NCBI RefSeq assembly: GCF_000378485.1
Contig: NZ_KB899979.1
Coordinates: 1-64,000 of the forward strand
Source: Flavobacterium rivuli WB 3.3-2 = DSM 21788
Lineage (GTDB): Bacteria > Bacteroidota > Bacteroidia > Flavobacteriales > Flavobacteriaceae
Reading direction: 5' to 3'
DNA: 64,000 bases
Under the pieces are notes generated by a model, which saw nothing but the letters and a program-made list of their open reading frames with translations, had not been told where the DNA came from and made no database searches. Of this stretch, positions 27,418 through 35,766 are shown one piece after another. The position numbers and the translations under genes were made by a program. Numbering within the stretch: position 1 is the stretch's first letter; the number at the start of each line of letters is the position of its first letter.

Positions 27418-29012
27418 CTCGACATTTTATCGGCAAGGATAATAGCGTTGTAAGCATTTACAATTTTACCAGATCTTGAAAGATCTGAGAAAGGCTTAAC
27501 ATTTTCAGGGTCTCCGCCGGCTACTACATCAAATGTAATAGGAAGGCCGGACTCCATGATAATTTGTTTTACCTGTGGTGCCTTAAGGTTAGGGTAGTAT
27601 GAGCGTATTAATGCTGCAACACCCGCCGCGTTAGGCGATGCCATAGAAGTACCCTGTAAGAAAGAGTAGGTATCGTTAGGCGTAGTAGCATATATCCTTA
27701 CACCCGGCGAGAAAACGTCTACCTTAGTTTTACCGTAGTTAGAAAATTCTGCAACCAGTTCCGGGCCATAGTTATAGCTAATAGCACCTATGGTAAGAAC
27801 GTTGTTAGTATACTCTGTAAGTGTGTTTTTATCATCGTTAGGGTAACGTTCAGATGTATCTCCATCAAGATCGGTGCTTTCATTACCTGCAGCAAAAACT
27901 ACAAGAACATCTTTATCGGCTGCATATTTAAGTGCATCATAAACCCAGTCGCTGTGTGGCGAGTAGTATTTACCAAAACTACCGTTTATTACTTTAGCAC
28001 CATTGTCTACCGCATAGCGTATAGCAAGGGCAACATCTTTATCGTACTCATCGCCATCCGGCACGGCACGAACACTCATAATTTGTACATGCTCTGTAGC
28101 AACACCGTCGCCACCCAGGTTATTACCCCTGCCTTGTGCAATAATACCGGCAACGTGAGTACCGTGTTTAGCACCTTCTTTTTCCGGGCCTGTTACATTA
28201 TTATTACCATAGCTTTTGTTAGTAAAATCATCCGGGTTGTCGCCTAATATTTTACGCGCATCATACTCCTTATTAAGGTGGTATTTAAGCTCGCTGTCAT
28301 AATGCTCTGCACCGCTTTTTACCTGCTCTATAAGTTCTGTGCGGGGTACCCTTGCCAAGAACTGGACAAAACGGCCTTTAACAGCATTAAGCATCTGGTC
28401 GTCTGTCTTTAGTTTTTCAAGGTCTTCGGCAGTATAGTTTTCCTTCCCTGTTTTTTCCTGGAACGATTTGTCGGCTTTCAGGATAAAATCCATCTGCTGC
28501 TTGTTTGCCTTAGCCTCGTTAACCTCTTTATCAAATTCTGCCTTTGCTTTTTTGTACGTTGCAGATCCGTCATCGCCTTTTTTAAGGATACGCACAAACT
28601 CCATATTTTCGTGCTCTATATCGCCCAGGAAGTTCCATCCGTGTATATCGTCAATATAGCCGTTCTTATCATCGTCAATACCGTTACCTGCAATTTCTTT
28701 AGGGTTAGTCCATATAACCTCTTTAAGGTCCGGATGAGCAATATCTACACCACTGTCTATAACACCTACAACAACTTTAGTGCTTTTACGGTCTTTAAGC
28801 AGTTCATAAACGCGGTCTACACTCATACCGGGAATGGTATCTTTTAAAAGATCGAGGTCGCTCCAGCGTTTTTCCTGCACTTCTGTAAGGTTTGCTTTTT
28901 TAGCCGTAATAGGCGTAGTTATAGCAAGAGGCTCGGCAGTGATTTTTTTTGCACCACAGCTTGCAAGAAACAATGCTAATGCTGCGGAAAGGTAAATGGA
29001 TTTAAATTTCAT
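27411..29012 (-). CDS. Subtilisin-like S8 serine protease, lipoprotein
   Basis: A 533-residue protein with a lipoprotein signal (lipobox LASC, Cys19). The catalytic triad is complete: Asp86 in VIDSGVD, His286 in HGTHVAGI and Ser456 in GTSMASP, with the oxyanion Asn377 in AAGN. The Asp-to-His distance is about 200 residues, against roughly 40 in subtilisin, because of a charged helical insert at about 130-275. Similar inserts are known in Bacteroidota S8 proteases. It probably acts at the outer membrane or in the periplasm. Confidence 0.93.
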   Translation of the reverse strand: MKFKSIYLSAALALFLASCGAKKITAEPLAITTPITAKKANLTEVQEKRWSDLDLLKDTIPGMSVDRVYELLKDRKSTKVVVGVIDSGVDIAHPDLKEVIWTNPKEIAGNGIDDDKNGYIDDIHGWNFLGDIEHENMEFVRILKKGDDGSATYKKAKAEFDKEVNEAKANKQQMDFILKADKSFQEKTGKENYTAEDLEKLKTDDQMLNAVKGRFVQFLARVPRTELIEQVKSGAEHYDSELKYHLNKEYDARKILGDNPDDFTNKSYGNNNVTGPEKEGAKHGTHVAGIIAQGRGNNLGGDGVATEHVQIMSVRAVPDGDEYDKDVALAIRYAVDNGAKVINGSFGKYYSPHSDWVYDALKYAADKDVLVVFAAGNESTDLDGDTSERYPNDDKNTLTEYTNNVLTIGAISYNYGPELVAEFSNYGKTKVDVFSPGVRIYATTPNDTYSFLQGTSMASPNAAGVAALIRSYYPNLKAPQVKQIIMESGLPITFDVVAGGDPENVKPFSDLSRSGKIVNAYNAIILADKMSRK

Positions 29013-29087
29013 TATCTGATTAAATTACTTTAGTAGAAAATTTGTCGAAAGTATTGCGAATTTGTTACACAAAAGTACACATTAACA

Positions 29088-29948
29088 TTAGATTAATATA
29101 TCTGCAGCTTTAAAAACTTCTTTTAGCCGCACACCTTTATCGGTATGCTGTACCGTTATAACCTCGTGGTGTGCATCATGCCCCAATAGTAAATAATGGC
29201 CAGTATCTGCTGCTGCATTCAAAAATTTTGCCTTTTCGTCTATAGTTAAAAGCGGGCGGGTGTCATACCCCATAACATACGGTAGCGGAATGTGGCCCGT
29301 GGTAGGCAGCATATCGGCAGCAAAAATTATGGTCTTGCCGTTATACTCTATCTGCGGTAGCATTTGCTTTTCGGTATGGCCGTCGGCAAAAAATATCCCA
29401 AATCCCAGTTCGCTTTTCTCAACAAAATCGCCATTCGGGCGTTGTACAAATTTTAGCTGTCCGCTTTCCTGCATTGGTAAAATATTCTCCGATAAAAAAG
29501 AAGCTTTCTCGCGGGCATTAGGTTTGGTTGCCCATTCCCAATGGTTATCGTTCGTCCAGAAATGCGCATTTTTAAAAGCCGGTTCATAGCCCGTGCGGTC
29601 TTTGTTCCACTGTATGGCACCGCCCACATGGTCAAAATGCAGGTGGGTTAAAAAAACATCGGTAACATCGTCGCGGCTAAAGCCATGTTGCGCCAGCGAT
29701 TTATCTATAGAGTGGTCACCCCATAGCGAGTAGTACCCAAAAAACTTATCGCCCTGCTTGTTGCCCATGCCAGTATCTATCAGGGTAAGGCGGTCGCCAT
29801 CTTCTACCAGCAGGCAGCGTGCGGCCATATCTATCAGGTTATTACTATCGGCAGGGTTGGTTTTGTTCCATATAGTTTTTGGCACCACGCCAAACATAGC
29901 GCCACCGTCGAGCTTAAAATTGCCGCTCTCTATTGTATATAATTTCAT
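29088..29948 (-). CDS. MBL-fold metallo-hydrolase
   Basis: A 286-residue beta-lactamase-fold hydrolase. The metal site motif HLHFDHVGG (HxHxDH) is intact, followed by DGHTEKQM and the late LLGHDAHH motif. The pattern fits the lactonase-like branch of the family, but the substrate cannot be read from sequence. No signal peptide is present, so it is cytoplasmic. It is divergent from the suf operon. Confidence 0.85.
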   Translation of the reverse strand: MKLYTIESGNFKLDGGAMFGVVPKTIWNKTNPADSNNLIDMAARCLLVEDGDRLTLIDTGMGNKQGDKFFGYYSLWGDHSIDKSLAQHGFSRDDVTDVFLTHLHFDHVGGAIQWNKDRTGYEPAFKNAHFWTNDNHWEWATKPNAREKASFLSENILPMQESGQLKFVQRPNGDFVEKSELGFGIFFADGHTEKQMLPQIEYNGKTIIFAADMLPTTGHIPLPYVMGYDTRPLLTIDEKAKFLNAAADTGHYLLLGHDAHHEVITVQHTDKGVRLKEVFKAADILI

Positions 29949-30044
29949 AGTTAAAGATTTGCACAGCCAAATTAACTATTTTAAAGTAAACTATTGGTAT
30001 AAGTATTGCTTATACTGCTATATGTATAAATAAGACACCTATTA

Positions 30045-30073
30045 TTGCTTTACGCAAAAATGTGGTATCTTTG
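30045..30073 (+). promoter_or_regulatory. Promoter of the suf operon
   Basis: TTG at 30045-30047 and TATCTTTG at 30066-30073 are 18 bases apart, a close fit to the Bacteroidota -33/-7 consensus. The first suf gene starts at 30110. Confidence 0.7.
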
Positions 30074-30109
30074 CACTAAATTTAGACTAATTTTTAAAGT
30101 AACTGAATT

Positions 30110-30439
30110 ATGATAAAAGTATCTGATACAGCAAAAAAGAGAGCCGTCATGCTTATGGAGGATGAAGGTTTTAATGCCGTTACCGATTATATACGAGTAG
30201 GTGTTAAAAGTGGTGGATGTTCAGGCTTGTCATACGAACTGAAATTTGACAATGCGCTTAGCGAAACTGATAAAGTATTTGAAGACAATGGCGTTAAGAT
30301 AGCCGTAGACAAAAAAAGCGTATTGTACCTTGCCGGTACCGTGCTGGAGTTTAGTGGTGGCCTTAACGGTAAAGGCTTTGTTTTTAATAACCCAAATGCC
30401 AGCAGGACCTGCGGGTGTGGGGAGAGTTTTTCACTGTAA
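30110..30439 (+). CDS. HesB/IscA-family Fe-S carrier (A-type, SufA-like)
   Basis: A 109-residue A-type carrier with all three conserved cysteines: SGGCSGLSYEL and the C-terminal CGCG pair. It accepts Fe-S clusters from the SufBCD scaffold and hands them to target enzymes. Its position as the first gene of the suf operon agrees with this role. Confidence 0.93.
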   Translation: MIKVSDTAKKRAVMLMEDEGFNAVTDYIRVGVKSGGCSGLSYELKFDNALSETDKVFEDNGVKIAVDKKSVLYLAGTVLEFSGGLNGKGFVFNNPNASRTCGCGESFSL

Positions 30440-30591
30440 AGTTTAACGTTTAGGGTTTCAGGTTTAAAGTTGTTTAAGGCCTGAAAATTAAACCCGCAAT
30501 GTTTATCCATAATTAACACGTTATTTCAGTACTGTTTTGTGTTTGAGTAAGCAACCTTAAACTTTAAACTTTAAACCTGGAACAAAAGAAG
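30440..30591. repeat. Heptamer-type repeat spacer between HesB and sufB
   Basis: The spacer opens with GTTTAACGTTTAGGGTTT-like heptads and closes with CCTTAAACTTTAAACTTTAAACC-like heptads, which are mutually complementary. The RNA could fold back on itself. The same pattern recurs in the next three spacers of the operon. Confidence 0.7.
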
Positions 30592-32040
30592 ATGAGTAAA
30601 TACACAGAAGATGATTTAAAGATCGAACTCGAAACTAAAGAGTATGAGTACGGTTTTTATACTGATATAGAGAGTGATACCTTTCCTAATGGGCTAAGCG
30701 AAGACATTGTGCGTGCCCTTTCTTTAAAAAAGGAAGAACCGCAATGGATGACCGACTGGCGCCTTGAGGCTTATCGCGCATGGGTGCAAATGACTGAGCC
30801 TGAATGGGCAAACGTGCATTATGTTAAGCCCGATTTTCAGGCAATATCCTATTACTCTGCCCCTTTAAAAAAGGCAAAGTATGAGAGCCTGGATGAGGTA
30901 GACCCTGAGTTGCTTGAAACGTTTAAGAAACTGGGCATCTCTATAGACGAGCAAAAAATGCTGAGCGGCGTAGCGGTAGACATCGTTATGGACTCGGTAT
31001 CGGTTGCCACGACATTTAAAAAGACGCTTGCCGAAAAAGGCATTATATTCTGCTCTATATCTGAGGCTATTAAAGAGCACCCGGAACTGGTACAGAAATA
31101 TCTTGGCAGCGTAGTACCGCAAAGAGACAACTTTTATGCAGCACTTAATGCCGCCGTTTTTAGCGACGGTTCGTTTTGCTACATCCCTAAAGGGGTGCGT
31201 TGCCCTATGGAATTAAGCACGTACTTCCGTATTAACCAGGCAGGAACAGGCCAGTTTGAGCGTACGCTTGTAGTGGCAGATGAAGGTAGTTATGTTAGCT
31301 ACCTTGAAGGCTGTACTGCTCCAAGCCGCGACGAGAACCAACTCCATGCCGCCGTGGTAGAGCTTATTGCCCTTGACGATGCCGAGATTAAATACAGCAC
31401 CGTGCAAAACTGGTTCCCCGGTAATAAAGAGGGTAAAGGCGGTGTATATAACTTTGTAACCAAACGCGGTATTTGCGAGAAAAACGCAAAAATATCATGG
31501 ACACAAGTAGAAACCGGTAGTGCCGTTACCTGGAAATACCCAAGCTGCATACTTAAAGGAGATAACTCTGTAGGAGAATTTTATTCTATCGCGGTTACCA
31601 ATAACTTTCAGCAGGCAGATACGGGTACTAAAATGATACACCTTGGCAAGAATACCAGGAGTACCATTATATCTAAAGGTATATCGGCAGGAAAATCGCA
31701 AAACAGCTATCGTGGCCTTGTGCAAATAGGCAGCCGTGCAGATAATGCACGTAACTTCTCGCAGTGCGACTCATTACTTATGGGCAACAATTGTGGGGCG
31801 CATACGTTCCCGTACATAGAATCTAAAAATACATCGGCTAAAATAGAGCACGAGGCTACGACAAGTAAAATTGGCGAAGACCAGGTGTTTTACTGCAACC
31901 AGCGTGGTATCCCTACAGAGAAAGCTATTGCCCTTATTGTAAATGGCTTTAGCAAAGAGGTACTTAATAAACTACCTATGGAGTTTGCTGTAGAAGCGCA
32001 AAAATTGCTGGAGATAAGCTTAGAGGGAAGTGTGGGATAA
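30592..32040 (+). CDS. sufB: Fe-S cluster assembly scaffold SufB
   Basis: The 482 residues match SufB throughout: [41 protein letters not shown] and the C-terminal [11 protein letters not shown]. It forms the SufBC2D complex on which new clusters are built. The length is normal. The next gene is a four-helix-bundle gene rather than sufC. Confidence 0.97.
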   Translation: MSKYTEDDLKIELETKEYEYGFYTDIESDTFPNGLSEDIVRALSLKKEEPQWMTDWRLEAYRAWVQMTEPEWANVHYVKPDFQAISYYSAPLKKAKYESLDEVDPELLETFKKLGISIDEQKMLSGVAVDIVMDSVSVATTFKKTLAEKGIIFCSISEAIKEHPELVQKYLGSVVPQRDNFYAALNAAVFSDGSFCYIPKGVRCPMELSTYFRINQAGTGQFERTLVVADEGSYVSYLEGCTAPSRDENQLHAAVVELIALDDAEIKYSTVQNWFPGNKEGKGGVYNFVTKRGICEKNAKISWTQVETGSAVTWKYPSCILKGDNSVGEFYSIAVTNNFQQADTGTKMIHLGKNTRSTIISKGISAGKSQNSYRGLVQIGSRADNARNFSQCDSLLMGNNCGAHTFPYIESKNTSAKIEHEATTSKIGEDQVFYCNQRGIPTEKAIALIVNGFSKEVLNKLPMEFAVEAQKLLEISLEGSVG

Positions 32041-32101
32041 TAATTTGTTCAAGGTTTAAGGTTTAAAGTTCTACTCTAACCCTAAATGTTTCTTTTGAAT
32101 A
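32041..32101. repeat. Heptamer repeat spacer before the four-helix-bundle gene
   Basis: Contains AAGGTTTAAGGTTTAAAG (about 32048-32066), the forward heptad orientation. The complementary CTTTAAACCTTAAACCTTAAAC run stands after the gene at about 32494-32517. Confidence 0.7.
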
Positions 32102-32491
32102 ATGGCTACAATAAAAAGATTCGAAGATTTAGAAATTTGGCAGGAAGCAAGATTATTGGCAAAAGAGATTCATTTGGTTTCTATTGGCACTGGTTTAAAA
32201 ACCGATTTCAAACTTCGTGATCAGATTAAAGCATCTTCTGGTTCAGTTATGGATAATATATCAGAAGGGTTTGAAAGAAATGGGAACATTGAATTTAGAC
32301 AGTTTTTATCAATAGCAAAAGGATCAGCCGGTGAAGCAAGATCACAATTATATAGAGTTTTAGATTTTGGATATATCAGTGAAGAGCAATTTATAGCTCT
32401 GAAAGAGAGATTTGAAAACTTAAGCGGGAAAATAAATAATTTTATAATCTATTTGAATAATAAGGATTTTAGGGGTACAAAGTTCCAATAG
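32102..32491 (+). CDS. Four-helix-bundle (23S rRNA IVP-type) protein
   Basis: A 129-residue all-helical protein of the S23/IVP family: [17 protein letters not shown] at the N-terminus, then [21 protein letters not shown] and [12 protein letters not shown]. Family members were first found in intervening sequences of 23S rRNA genes and also occur as free-standing genes in Bacteroidota. The biochemical role is unknown. Here the gene stands between sufB and sufC and is bracketed by inverted heptamer runs, which suggests a mobile or recently inserted unit. Confidence 0.88.
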   Translation: MATIKRFEDLEIWQEARLLAKEIHLVSIGTGLKTDFKLRDQIKASSGSVMDNISEGFERNGNIEFRQFLSIAKGSAGEARSQLYRVLDFGYISEEQFIALKERFENLSGKINNFIIYLNNKDFRGTKFQ

Positions 32492-32527
32492 GCAACTTTA
32501 AACCTTAAACCTTAAACAAAAAAACTA
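32492..32527. repeat. Heptamer repeat spacer before sufC
   Basis: The 36-base spacer is almost wholly CTTTAAACCTTAAACCTTAAAC, the reverse complement of the run before the four-helix-bundle gene. Confidence 0.7.
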
Positions 32528-33274
32528 ATGTTAAGTATAAAAAACCTACACGCTCGCGTAGAAGACAAAGATATTTTAAGAGGTATTAACCTTGAGGTTA
32601 AAGCCGGTGAAGTACATGCCATAATGGGTCCTAACGGGTCTGGTAAAAGTACATTATCGTCTGTAATTGCCGGAAACGAAAATTATGAAGTAACCGATGG
32701 TAATATTTACCTTGAAGGCGAAGATATCAGTGAGTTTGCCCCCGAAGAAAGGGCACACAAGGGTGTTTTCCTTTCGTTTCAGTATCCGGTAGAAATTCCC
32801 GGAGTATCTGTAACTAACTTTATGAGAACCGCAATTAACGAAAGCCGTAAAGCCAATGGCCTTGAAGAAATGCCGGCTAACGAAATGCTGAAACTTATCC
32901 GCGAGAAAAGTGAGCTTTTAGAGATAGACCGTAAATTCTTATCGCGCTCGCTTAACGAAGGTTTTTCGGGTGGCGAAAAGAAACGTAACGAGATCTTCCA
33001 GATGGCAATGCTGGAGCCTAAACTGGCTATTCTTGATGAAACCGACTCAGGGCTTGATATTGATGCACTTCGTATTGTGGCAAATGGTGTAAACAAACTA
33101 CGCAGCGAAAACAACGCAGTTATTGTTATTACCCACTACCAAAGGCTGCTTGACTATATTGTTCCAGACTTTGTACACGTACTTTACAATGGTAAAATTG
33201 TAAAAAGCGGTGGTAAAGAACTGGCTTACGAACTTGAAGAAAAAGGTTACGACTGGATAAGGTCGGAAAATTAA
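32528..33274 (+). CDS. sufC: SufC ATPase
   Basis: A 248-residue ABC ATPase with Walker A GPNGSGKST, the SufC-type signature FSGGEKKRNEI and Walker B LAILDETDSGLDIDAL. It powers conformational change in SufBC2D during cluster assembly. It is soluble and not a transporter ATPase. The spacer on either side carries heptamer repeats. Confidence 0.97.
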   Translation: MLSIKNLHARVEDKDILRGINLEVKAGEVHAIMGPNGSGKSTLSSVIAGNENYEVTDGNIYLEGEDISEFAPEERAHKGVFLSFQYPVEIPGVSVTNFMRTAINESRKANGLEEMPANEMLKLIREKSELLEIDRKFLSRSLNEGFSGGEKKRNEIFQMAMLEPKLAILDETDSGLDIDALRIVANGVNKLRSENNAVIVITHYQRLLDYIVPDFVHVLYNGKIVKSGGKELAYELEEKGYDWIRSEN

Positions 33275-33373
33275 TATTTGTTTAAGGTTTAAAGTTTAAA
33301 GTTGCTATTATAACGGTTTACCGTTCCTCAACTTTAAACGTTAAACATTGAACTTTAAACAAACTAATGAATA
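33275..33373. repeat. Heptamer repeat spacer between sufC and sufD
   Basis: The spacer opens with GTTTAAGGTTTAAAGTTTAAAG (about 33279-33300) and closes with CAACTTTAAACGTTAAAC...CTTTAAAC (about 33328-33360). The two halves are complementary, so a long imperfect hairpin with the middle as loop is possible. Confidence 0.75.
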
Positions 33374-34690
33374 ATGGATTTAAAAGAAAAACTATTATCT
33401 TCTTTTATAGCTTTTGAAGAGCGTATAGATGTAAACTCTGATTTGCACAACGTTCGTACAGAGGCTTTAAAGAATTTCGAAAATAAAGGCTTCCCTACTA
33501 AAAAAGAAGAAGCCTGGAAATACACATCGCTAAACGCCGTTCTTAAAAACGATTTTAGCGTATTCCCTAAAGAGGACAGTGCTATAAATTACCCTGATGT
33601 AAAAAAATACTTTTTGCACGAAATAGATACTTTTAAACTGGTGTTTATAGACGGTGTGTTTAGCTCATTCCTGTCTTCTACCACACACGATGGGCAGGAT
33701 ATCTGCTTAATGTCTTCGGCATTAACAAAGCCTAAGTATAAAGAGGTTATAGATACCTATTTTAATAAAATAGCAAATACAGATGATAGCCTTACCTCGC
33801 TAAATACAGCTTTTGCCAGTGAGGGTGCCTTTATAAACATCCCTAAAAGCAAGATTGCCGATAAGCCTATCGAGATCATGTATTTTTCTACCGGTAACGA
33901 GGCTGCCCTTATGGTACAGCCGCGCAACCTTATTATTGTGGGCGAAAATGCACAGGTACAAATTATAGAGAGGCACCAAAGCCTTAATGGTAATCCTGTT
34001 TTAACGAATAGCGTTACCGAAATTTTTGCACAGGAAAGTTCTATTGTAGATTACTACAAGATACAAAACGACGTGCTTACTGCAAACCTTGTAGACAATA
34101 CTTACATTGCCCAAAAAGGTAAAAGCAACGCATCTGTACACACCTTCTCTTTTGGAGGTAACATAACAAGGAACAACCTTAATTTTTACCACCAGGGTGA
34201 GCGTATTGAGAGCACCCTTAAAGGTATTACACTTATAGGCGATAAGCAACTTGTAGACCACTACACGCTGGTACGCCACGCTACACCTAACTGCGAGAGC
34301 CACCAAAATTATAAAGGTATTTTTGATGGTAATGCAACGGGGGTATTTAACGGAAAAATATATGTTGAGAAAGAAGCCCAGAAAACGGATGCTTTTCAGC
34401 AGAATAACAATATATTGATAAGTGAGAAAGCTACCATTAATGCAAAACCTCAGTTAGAGATCTTTGCTGATGATGTAAAGTGTTCTCACGGCTGTACAGT
34501 AGGCCAGCTCGATGAGAGCGCTATGTTTTACATGCAAAGCCGTGGTATTCCTAAAAAAGAAGCTAAGGCTTTACTTATGTATGCTTTTAGCAACGAAGTT
34601 ATAGAAAGTATAAAAATACCGGAACTTAAAGCACGTATTACAAAACTTATTGCCTCTAAACTTGGTGTAAATATAGGCTTCGATTTGTAA
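33374..34690 (+). CDS. sufD: Fe-S cluster assembly protein SufD
   Basis: A 438-residue SufB paralogue with the N-terminal PTKKEEAWKYTSL motif and the C-terminal KCSHGCTVGQLDESAMFYMQSRGI motif. It pairs with SufB in the scaffold. The last residues (LGVNIGFDL) are typical of SufD. A terminator follows, so sufS and sufE are not part of this operon. Confidence 0.96.
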   Translation: MDLKEKLLSSFIAFEERIDVNSDLHNVRTEALKNFENKGFPTKKEEAWKYTSLNAVLKNDFSVFPKEDSAINYPDVKKYFLHEIDTFKLVFIDGVFSSFLSSTTHDGQDICLMSSALTKPKYKEVIDTYFNKIANTDDSLTSLNTAFASEGAFINIPKSKIADKPIEIMYFSTGNEAALMVQPRNLIIVGENAQVQIIERHQSLNGNPVLTNSVTEIFAQESSIVDYYKIQNDVLTANLVDNTYIAQKGKSNASVHTFSFGGNITRNNLNFYHQGERIESTLKGITLIGDKQLVDHYTLVRHATPNCESHQNYKGIFDGNATGVFNGKIYVEKEAQKTDAFQQNNNILISEKATINAKPQLEIFADDVKCSHGCTVGQLDESAMFYMQSRGIPKKEAKALLMYAFSNEVIESIKIPELKARITKLIASKLGVNIGFDL

Positions 34691-34716
34691 ATATCCGGCT
34701 TAAATATAGCAATACA

Positions 34717-34746
34717 TAAAGTGCCTCTATACAGAGGCATTTTTTA
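34717..34746. terminator. Bidirectional terminator after sufD
   Basis: A TGCCTCT/AGAGGCA stem (34722-34728 with 34733-34739) with A tract before and T tract after. It can stop the suf transcript and the convergent methyltransferase transcript. Confidence 0.8.
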
Positions 34747-34763
34747 TGTATTATATGGAGTAG

Positions 34764-35504
34764 TTATTCTTCGGTTTTTTTTGCTATGCAAAATGTGCTT
34801 ATGCCAAAAGGAAATGAGAACAATCGCAGCATTTTATTTTCTAATAGTAAAAGATTTAGCATTGCAGTGTTTACAAAACTTTTGCCCATTGCAATATCGC
34901 TTACCGCAGATTTGTCTTTTTTTAATTTACCGCTTACTTTTCTAAACAGGAATACCGGGGTAAACAGGAAAAAATTCCAGTACCCTGATTTAACAACTTT
35001 AAGGTTTTGCTCTTTAAATCGGGCTTTCAGTTCAGCTTTTGTATACCTGCGGTAGTGCATATTAATATCATCATGATAACTCCATAAAGACATAAATGCC
35101 GGAACAAAAACATACATTGTGCCCCCTTTATTTAAAAGGGTTTTCCAGTTTGCAAGGGCCTTGCTATCGTGCTCAAGGTGCTCAAGGCAGTCTGATGCAA
35201 TTATAATATCAAATTTTTGGGTAAGTGTAATATCCTGCCCATCCATTACATAAGAATTTTTAATACCGTTAGCCTTACTGTTCTTTATTGCCTGTTCACT
35301 AATATCAATCCCGTAAAGGTTGTTAATTGCAAAGCCAAGTTTTTCTGCATCTTTAAGAAAAACTCCCGATGAGCATCCAATATCTAATATTTTACTGTCT
35401 TTAGGGGCATTTTTAATCAGGTCTAATAAATAATCACGCCTTGATTTAAACCACCAATGATCTGTTTCAACATCATGATATTGTTTTTCATAATCTTTTT
35501 GCAT
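34764..35504 (-). CDS. Class I SAM-dependent methyltransferase
   Basis: A 246-residue methyltransferase. Motif I reads ILDIGCSSGVFL (about 39-50), followed by LYGIDISEQAI and the IIASDCLEHLEH motif. A hydrophobic segment near 160-175 may give membrane contact. The type is usual among small-molecule or sugar/lipid-modifying methyltransferases in Bacteroidota. The substrate is unknown. It is convergent with sufD and divergent from the heme operon. Confidence 0.85.
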   Translation of the reverse strand: MQKDYEKQYHDVETDHWWFKSRRDYLLDLIKNAPKDSKILDIGCSSGVFLKDAEKLGFAINNLYGIDISEQAIKNSKANGIKNSYVMDGQDITLTQKFDIIIASDCLEHLEHDSKALANWKTLLNKGGTMYVFVPAFMSLWSYHDDINMHYRRYTKAELKARFKEQNLKVVKSGYWNFFLFTPVFLFRKVSGKLKKDKSAVSDIAMGKSFVNTAMLNLLLLENKMLRLFSFPFGISTFCIAKKTEE

Positions 35505-35683
35505 AGTGCGAAATTCTAATAATTATGTAAGGCATTTAAGTAAAATACCGCTAATACTACTTCTAAATTTTTAAGTAAAGATATTTATTTATGCAGAGCG
35601 AACATCCTATTTTACTATACTCTTTGATGGTATAACTATGTTTTGCAGTAATAGATACATTAAAATTACATTAGAATATTATT

Positions 35684-35751
35684 ATTTAGAATTAATAAAA
35701 ATAACTTGCATATCTAACGTATGTCCTTTAGATTTGCAATTTAGAATTAAT
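35684..35751 (+). promoter_or_regulatory. Promoter with two identical flanking boxes, heme uptake operon
   Basis: TTG (35706-35708) and TAGATTTG (35729-35736) form a -33/-7 pair with 20-base spacing. The 13-mer ATTTAGAATTAAT occurs at 35684-35696, upstream of the -33, and again at 35739-35751, at the expected transcript start. The downstream copy extends to TTAGAATTAATCTAA, an imperfect palindrome. This is the layout of a repressor site, plausibly for an iron- or heme-responsive regulator. Confidence 0.6.
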
Positions 35752-35766
35752 CTAAGTTTAATCAGA

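Noticed and set aside
32102-32491. The IVP-type gene as evidence of a split 23S rRNA gene
   Set aside because: No rRNA sequence surrounds it; both neighbours are intact suf genes.
30440-33373. Repeated heptamers in the suf spacers as a CRISPR-like array
   Set aside because: Repeat units are only 7 bases with no unique spacers of equal length, they are split between gene boundaries, and no cas genes are near.
35638-35766. N-terminal extension of the TonB receptor from ATG 35638
   Set aside because: It lies upstream of the best promoter and would bury the signal peptide; residues encoded there look like translated AT-rich spacer.
35505-35766. A cobalamin riboswitch before the TonB receptor
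   Set aside because: No B12-box-like conserved sequence was seen, and the leader after the predicted transcript start is only about 25 bases.
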